Positions 6,453 through 10,175 of a DNA stretch of 10,175 bases are shown piece by piece; the first letter of the stretch is position 1, and each line of letters starts with the position of its first letter. This DNA is from Alphaproteobacteria bacterium (GTDB taxonomy: Bacteria > Pseudomonadota > Alphaproteobacteria > Rhodobacterales > Rhodobacteraceae), in assembly GCA_030425945.1 (NCBI GenBank), contig JAUHZL010000066.1, forward strand, positions 1 through 10,175. Direction: 5' to 3'. The notes beneath the pieces are model-generated. The model did not search any database, was not told where the DNA came from, and saw nothing but the letters and a program-made list of their open reading frames with translations. The translations under genes and the position numbers were made by a program.

Positions 6453-7544
6453 TCACGACAGGGCCGCCGCGAAATCGTCGTAGGTGAAGCCGCGCACGAG
6501 GCGCTCGGTGCCGTCGAGGTCGCGCACCGCGATGGCGGGCATCTGCACGCCGTTGAACCAGTTCTTCTTCACCATGGTGTAGCCTGCCGCATCCTGCAGC
6601 GACAGGCGATCGCCGGGTTCGAGGTCCTTCGGGAAGCGAAACTCGCCAAAGATATCCCCGGCGAGGCAGGACTTGCCGCAGATCATCCAGTGCTTGTCCC
6701 CGCTCTCGGTCATCTTGGCACTCTCGCGGTAGATCAGGAGATCGAGCATGTGCGCCTCGATCGAACTGTCGACGATGGCGAGGTTCTTGCCGTTGTGGAG
6801 CGTATCCAGAACGGTCACCTCGAGCGTGGTCGAGTTGGTGATCGCCGCCTCGCCCGGTTCGAGGTAGACCTGCACCTCGTTCTCGCCCGCGAAGCGTTTC
6901 AGGCGCTCCGCGAGGCGGTCGAGGGGATAGCCCTCGCCAGTGAAATGGATGCCGCCGCCGAGGCTGATCCAGTCCATCCGCCGGATCAGCGACCCGAAGC
7001 GCTGTTCGATCAGCCCGAGCATCGCGTCGAAGCGGTCGAAATCCGCGTTCTCGCAATTGTTGTGGAACATGAACCCGGAGATCAGCTCGGCCACCGGCTC
7101 GATCTCCGCGGGGTCGTGCTCCCCCAGCCGCGAGAACGGCCGGGCGGGATCCGCCAGGTCGAAGCTGGAGGTCGAGACGCCCGGGTTGACCCGGAGGCCC
7201 CGCAGATGGCCCCGGCTGACCGTCTCGTAGCGCTGAAGCTGCTGGACGGTGTTGAAGATCACCTTGTCGGAGGACGCCAGGACCTCGTCGATCTCGTGCG
7301 GGGCCCAGGCCACGGAATAGGCATGGGTCTCGCCCGGGAACTTCTCGCGCCCCAGCTTCACCTCGAACAGCGAGGACGACGTGCTGCCGTCCATGTACTC
7401 GGACATCATGTCGAAGACCGACCAGGTCGCGAAGCACTTGAGCGCCAGCAGCGACTTCGCCCCGGACTGCGCGCGCAGCCACGCGATCTTTTCCATGTTC
7501 GGCAGGAGACGGGACTTGTCGATCAGGTAGTAGGGCGTCTGCAT
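6453..7544 (-). CDS. nspC: Carboxynorspermidine/carboxyspermidine decarboxylase
   Basis: A 363-residue PLP-dependent, fold-III (alanine-racemase-like) decarboxylase. It removes CO2 from carboxyspermidine or carboxynorspermidine to give spermidine or norspermidine. The PLP lysine is Lys36 in LLALKCFA. Other family signatures are HNNCEN (161-166), SLGGGIHF (194-201, phosphate binding), EPGEA (229-233), CGKSCLAGD (289-297, with the active-site Cys contributed across the dimer) and YTMVKKNWFNG (322-332). Length matches the family. An AAAGG site (7559-7555) ten bases before the ATG supports the start. It is followed after 47 bases by the dehydrogenase of the same pathway. The symbol nspC is used for Vibrio homologues. 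Whether this enzyme prefers the spermidine or norspermidine precursor is not visible. Confidence 0.94.
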   Translation of the reverse strand: MQTPYYLIDKSRLLPNMEKIAWLRAQSGAKSLLALKCFATWSVFDMMSEYMDGSTSSSLFEVKLGREKFPGETHAYSVAWAPHEIDEVLASSDKVIFNTVQQLQRYETVSRGHLRGLRVNPGVSTSSFDLADPARPFSRLGEHDPAEIEPVAELISGFMFHNNCENADFDRFDAMLGLIEQRFGSLIRRMDWISLGGGIHFTGEGYPLDRLAERLKRFAGENEVQVYLEPGEAAITNSTTLEVTVLDTLHNGKNLAIVDSSIEAHMLDLLIYRESAKMTESGDKHWMICGKSCLAGDIFGEFRFPKDLEPGDRLSLQDAAGYTMVKKNWFNGVQMPAIAVRDLDGTERLVRGFTYDDFAAALS

Positions 7545-7590
7545 GCGCGTCGAACCTTTCTCGGGTCAGGACGGGAATGCATCGCGCTGA

Positions 7591-7617
7591 CGATGCCGGG
7601 GCCGTCTACCGGCATCG
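7591..7617. promoter_or_regulatory. 9-bp dyad upstream of the decarboxylase gene
   Basis: CGATGCCGG (7591-7599) and CCGGCATCG (7609-7617) are perfect inverted arms separated by nine bases. The dyad overlaps the weak -10-like box of the candidate promoter, so it could be an operator or a 5'-leader hairpin. There is no direct sign of which. Confidence 0.45.
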
Positions 7618-7631
7618 GCCCGCGGACGCAA
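7603..7631 (-). promoter_or_regulatory. Candidate promoter for the spermidine biosynthesis pair
   Basis: On the minus strand TTGCGT (7631-7626) and TAGACG (7608-7603) are separated by exactly 17 bases. The -35 is fair, while the -10 matches only about half the sigma70 consensus. It lies about 60 bases before the decarboxylase ATG, in the only sizeable gap on this strand. Confidence 0.3.
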
Positions 7632-7642
7632 TGCATCCGCGG
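7620..7642. other. 7-bp dyad in the nspC upstream gap
   Basis: CCGCGGA (7620-7626) and TCCGCGG (7636-7642) are inverted arms around a nine-base spacer that contains the distal AATGCA copy. It overlaps the -35-like box. It could be an operator or simply a by-product of GC-rich sequence. Confidence 0.35.
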
Positions 7643-7657
7643 CAAGGGGGCCTGACG

Positions 7658-7683
7658 GGGTCCGTGGGCGAAAGGTCGGACCC
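7658..7683 (-). terminator. Hairpin just after the carbohydrate ABC ATPase gene
   Basis: GGGTCCG (7658-7664) and CGGACCC (7677-7683) form a perfect 7-bp stem around a 12-base loop. On the minus strand it begins two bases after the ATPase stop. No T-tract follows, which is common for terminators in high-GC alphaproteobacteria but leaves the call uncertain. If it works, it separates the sugar operon from the polyamine genes. Confidence 0.5.
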
Positions 7684-7685
7684 GG

Positions 7686-8738
7686 TCACCCCTGCGGGAT
7701 GACGAGGCCCTCCGCATCGAAGAAATAGATCGCCTCGTCGAAGGACAGGCCGACGGCCTCGCCCGGTGTCACCCGCGCGTCGCCGTGCGCCCGGACCACG
7801 ATCTGGCCCAGCGATCCGCCGTCGACGATCACGAAGGTATCCGCGCCGAGGTATTCCAGCACGTCCACGACCCCGTCGCACTGGCCGGTCCCGGGCGGGC
7901 CGAGCCGGACATGCTCGGGACGCACGCCCAGGTGCGTCGCGGGCCGGTCGCCCCGGAAGGCGCCGCCCCGGCCCTGCGGCAGGACGAACCGGTCCCCCTC
8001 GGTGCGGCAGGGCATCACGTTCATCTTCGGGCTGCCGATGAACTGCGCCACGAAGAGGTTGGCGGGGTTCTCGTAGAGGTCCCTCGGAGAGCCGACCTGC
8101 GCGATGGTTCCGGCCTCGAGCACCACGATCCGGTCGGCGAGCGTCATCGCCTCGACCTGGTCATGGGTGACGTAGATCATCGTGCGCTTCAGGCTCTGGT
8201 GGAGCTTCGCGATCTCGTAGCGCATCTCGACCCGCAGCGCGGCGTCGAGGTTCGACAGCGGCTCGTCGAACAGGAATGCCGTGGGGTCCCGCACGATCGA
8301 GCGCCCGATGGCCACCCGCTGGCGCTGGCCGCCCGACAGGGCCTTGGGCCGCCGGTCGAGGTAGGGTTCGAGCTTCAGGATCTTCGCCGCCGCATCGACC
8401 TTGGCGGCGATCTCGTCCTTCGGGCGCCCGGCGGTCTTGAGGCTGAAGCCCATGTTGTCGCGGACGCTCATGTGCGGGTAGAGCGCGTAGGACTGGAAGA
8501 CCATCGTCAGGCCCCGCTTGGCGGGCGGGTCCGAGGTCACGTCGCGGCCGTCGATCATCAGGCTGCCCCGGGAGATTTCCTCGAGCCCGCCGATCATCCG
8601 TAGGAGCGTCGACTTCCCGCAGCCCGACGGGCCGACGAAGATCACGAATTCCCCCGACGCGATGGTGAGATCGACGCCCTTGATGACCTGCACGTCGCCG
8701 AACCACTTCTCGACGGCCCTGAGTTCGATCGCGCCCAT
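7686..8738 (-). CDS. Carbohydrate ABC transporter ATP-binding protein, UgpC/MalK-like
   Basis: A 350-residue ATPase of the CUT1 (MalK/UgpC) class that powers uptake of a sugar or glycoside. Motifs are complete: Walker A GPSGCGKST at 36-44, Q-loop Gln82, LSGGQ at 134-138, Walker B FLFDEP at 155-160, D-loop SNLD at 162-165 and His192 in THDQ. The C-terminal regulatory TOBE domain is present (FIGSPKMNVMPC at about 233-244, LGVRPEHVRLG later). FIGSPxMN is a typical MalK/UgpC signature. The ATG at 8738-8736 shares one base with the hydrolase stop (TGATG), so translation is coupled to it. A longer in-frame open frame upstream lies over the hydrolase gene and is a shadow. Such ATPases can be shared among several sugar importers. 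Confidence 0.93.
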   Translation of the reverse strand: MGAIELRAVEKWFGDVQVIKGVDLTIASGEFVIFVGPSGCGKSTLLRMIGGLEEISRGSLMIDGRDVTSDPPAKRGLTMVFQSYALYPHMSVRDNMGFSLKTAGRPKDEIAAKVDAAAKILKLEPYLDRRPKALSGGQRQRVAIGRSIVRDPTAFLFDEPLSNLDAALRVEMRYEIAKLHQSLKRTMIYVTHDQVEAMTLADRIVVLEAGTIAQVGSPRDLYENPANLFVAQFIGSPKMNVMPCRTEGDRFVLPQGRGGAFRGDRPATHLGVRPEHVRLGPPGTGQCDGVVDVLEYLGADTFVIVDGGSLGQIVVRAHGDARVTPGEAVGLSFDEAIYFFDAEGLVIPQG

Positions 8739-9991
8739 CAGTCCCTCCCCGCCGAGGGCGAGGCCCAGGCCAGCCAGATCGCCGCGGTCCAGCTGAAATC
8801 GCGCCCGCCGCAGGCCGTGCCGTCCATCGGGTCGAAGTATTCGTAGAACCCGCCCGCCTCGATCAGGGCCACCGTCTCGCGCCTGAGCCGCTCGGCCTCG
8901 GCGTCGCGGCCCATGCCGGAAAAGCCCATGGCGATCAGCGAGTTGACGACCGGCCACGTCGGCCCACGCCAGTACCGGCGCGGCGCGAAGCTGGGGGCGG
9001 CCGGGTCGCTCGACGGGATGCCGAACCGGACCCGGTTCCAGACCGCCATCAGGCGGCGCTCCATCTCGGGGTTCTCGACGCGCGCGTACCACGCGAGGAA
9101 GGCCCCCGATCCCAGCACGCCGGCGAATTCCCCGGTGCGCAGGTCGCGCGCGTCGTAGCAGGACAGGTCCTCGTTCCAGATCGACGGCAGCGCCGCCTCG
9201 AGGTCCGCCGCCCAGCCCATCAGCTCGGCATCGCTTTCGCCCAGCTCGCGGGCCAGCGCCGCGAGGTCGCGGTGCGCGCGCAGCAGGATGAAGGTCATCG
9301 CGGGGTCGGCCATCAGGAACGGGCCGTCGCGGACGATGACCTCCTGATCCCACCCGCACTCGCGCCCGAACTGGAGAATGGCGAGGTAGCGGTCGTAATC
9401 CTCCTTGCCGGGACGCATCGAGGGATCGACATGGCCGGTGTCGCGGCGCGTGTAGTCGCCCACGTTCGAGCCGTCGACGTGCTTCATCCCCGGGTCCCAG
9501 TCCGGGCAGTTGTCGCGGCCCGACTCCCAGGGGTGCGTGATCGCCGCCACCCCGGTCGGGCAGCGGTGCGCCCGCCACCAGCGATGCCACGCCAGCAGCT
9601 TCGGGAAGACCGCCCGCAACCGCGCGCGGCCCGTCTCCGGGTCGGTCTCGTAGATCCGGCGGGCCAGCGTGGCGGCCACCGGCGGCTGGCTGATCCCCGA
9701 GGTGGCCGGCGTGCGCCCGGTCCCCCAGACCCCCGGCCCCGGAAAGTAGCCCGGGTCGTCCTGGTGGAAGAGGATGTGCGGCACCATCCCGTCCTCCCAC
9801 TGGCCCGACAGCAGGGTCTCGATCTCGGTCCAGGCCCGGTCCACGTCGAAGGTCGCGAAGCCCCAGGCGGCGAAGGCCGAGTCCCAGTTCCACTGGTAGG
9901 GGTAGAGTCCCGCCGTCGGCACCGTGTAGCCGCCCCGGTCGTTGCCGCGCAGGATGGCGCGCGCCTGCTCGTCGAGTGCGATGTGATCCAT
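8738..9991 (-). CDS. GH63/MGH1-like glycoside hydrolase (glucosylglycerate/mannosylglycerate hydrolase-like or trehalase-like)
   Basis: A 417-residue (alpha/alpha)6-barrel hydrolase without signal peptide, so it acts in the cytoplasm on an imported glycoside. Visible blocks are YPYQWNWDSAF (30-40, substrate pocket), WESGRDN (155-161) with the probable catalytic acid Asp160, WRGPTWPVVN (341-350) and GFYEYFDP (381-388) with the probable catalytic base Glu384, then FSWTAA. These match the bacterial GH63 group that includes mannosylglycerate and glucosylglycerate hydrolases. Length also fits. The ATG at 9991 has an AAGGG site nine bases upstream. An alternative ATG at 10000 overlaps the permease stop as ATGA but has a poorly placed ribosome site. 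It lies between the permease and ATPase genes of a sugar importer, so its substrate is probably the imported compound. The exact glycoside is unproven. Confidence 0.85.
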   Translation of the reverse strand: MDHIALDEQARAILRGNDRGGYTVPTAGLYPYQWNWDSAFAAWGFATFDVDRAWTEIETLLSGQWEDGMVPHILFHQDDPGYFPGPGVWGTGRTPATSGISQPPVAATLARRIYETDPETGRARLRAVFPKLLAWHRWWRAHRCPTGVAAITHPWESGRDNCPDWDPGMKHVDGSNVGDYTRRDTGHVDPSMRPGKEDYDRYLAILQFGRECGWDQEVIVRDGPFLMADPAMTFILLRAHRDLAALARELGESDAELMGWAADLEAALPSIWNEDLSCYDARDLRTGEFAGVLGSGAFLAWYARVENPEMERRLMAVWNRVRFGIPSSDPAAPSFAPRRYWRGPTWPVVNSLIAMGFSGMGRDAEAERLRRETVALIEAGGFYEYFDPMDGTACGGRDFSWTAAIWLAWASPSAGRD

Positions 9992-9996
9992 TCTCG

Positions 9997-10175
9997 TCAT
10001 CCCTTGACCGACCCCGCGGTCAGTCCCTTAGTCATGAAACGTTCTAGCCCGAGGAACAGCACCATGATCGGCACCGTCGCCACCACGGCGCCCGCCATCA
10101 GGTGCTGGCGCGGCACCTCGGAGGAGTTGAGCGCCGCCACCCCCCGCGTCAGCGTGAAGATCGACGGATCGTCCA
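9997..10175 (-). CDS. Carbohydrate ABC transporter permease, MalG-like, C-terminal end (partial)
   Basis: The last 59 codons read in from the right edge and stop at TGA 9999-9997. The peptide contains TRGVAALNSSEVPRQHLMAG, then a hydrophobic final helix (AVVATVPIMVLFLGL) and the tail ERFMTKGLTAGSVKG. The ending F-x-x-G-L-T-A-G-x-V-K-G is the strongly conserved C-terminus of MalG-type permeases of CUT1 sugar importers. The rest of the gene, and presumably the partner permease and binding protein, lie beyond the window. The stop sits six bases before the preferred hydrolase start (or overlaps the alternative one), so the genes are one operon. Confidence 0.9.
   Translation of the reverse strand, partial: DDPSIFTLTRGVAALNSSEVPRQHLMAGAVVATVPIMVLFLGLERFMTKGLTAGSVKG

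Larger units (their letters stand above)
7576..7641. repeat. Direct repeat AATGCATC(C)GCG, possible operator pair
   Basis: AATGCATCGCG at 7576-7586 and AATGCATCCGCG at 7630-7641 recur 54 bp apart in the gap upstream of the decarboxylase gene. Each contains the palindrome ATGCAT. The spacing is about five helical turns, as expected for cooperating protein sites. Two copies of an 8-base identity could also arise by chance. Confidence 0.4.

Noticed and set aside
5146..7655. Long plus-strand open frames opposite the dehydrogenase and decarboxylase genes
   Set aside because: Their translations are Val/His/Arg/Asp-rich with no family features, while the minus strand encodes two intact enzymes.
8739..9893. 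In-frame upstream extension of the UgpC/MalK-like ATPase
   Set aside because: It overlaps the glycoside hydrolase and is low complexity. MGAIELRAVEKWFG at 8738 is a typical ATPase N-terminus.
1..10175. Defence system, CRISPR array, prophage or transposon
   Set aside because: No spaced direct repeats, transposase or integrase motifs, terminal inverted repeats or tRNA attachment sites were seen. All large genes fit transport or metabolism.

Overview
The window is very GC-rich with strong G/C third-position bias, tightly packed genes, ATGA/TGATG stop-start overlaps and weak T-tracts after hairpins. Together with the gene content (Pot-type and Ugp/Mal-type ABC systems, the carboxyspermidine route to spermidine) this suggests an alphaproteobacterium, most plausibly Rhodobacteraceae. 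That placement is inference from style and content only. I see no rRNA, tRNA, CRISPR array, insertion sequence or phage integration module.

Plus-strand block (1-4515). The C-terminal tail of what is probably a periplasmic solute-binding protein is followed by a strong GC hairpin. Then come a PotA-like ATPase, a PotB-like permease with an unusually large periplasmic insert, a PotC-like permease and a conserved hypothetical protein. The last four are joined by three successive 4-bp ATGA overlaps, so this is a translationally coupled transporter operon of the polyamine/opine/cation uptake type. A small secreted four-cysteine protein follows, converging on the next block.

Minus-strand block (4508-10175), read from right to left. 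A carbohydrate ABC operon enters from the right edge: the end of a MalG-like permease, a GH63/MGH1-like glycoside hydrolase and a UgpC/MalK-like ATPase. A 141-bp gap rich in dyads and repeats follows, then carboxy(nor)spermidine decarboxylase (nspC-like), carboxy(nor)spermidine dehydrogenase (saccharopine-dehydrogenase-like, with a TTG start) and a TPR protein.

Taken together, a probable polyamine importer operon converges on a polyamine biosynthesis pair, with two small genes between them. On the far side is a system that would import and hydrolyse a glycoside, possibly a compatible solute such as glucosylglycerate, mannosylglycerate or an alpha-glucoside. Nothing here is a wholly new defence or mobile system. 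The least ordinary parts are the roughly 200-residue periplasmic insert with an octapeptide repeat in the first permease, the hypothetical protein coupled to the importer, and the structured gap before nspC.
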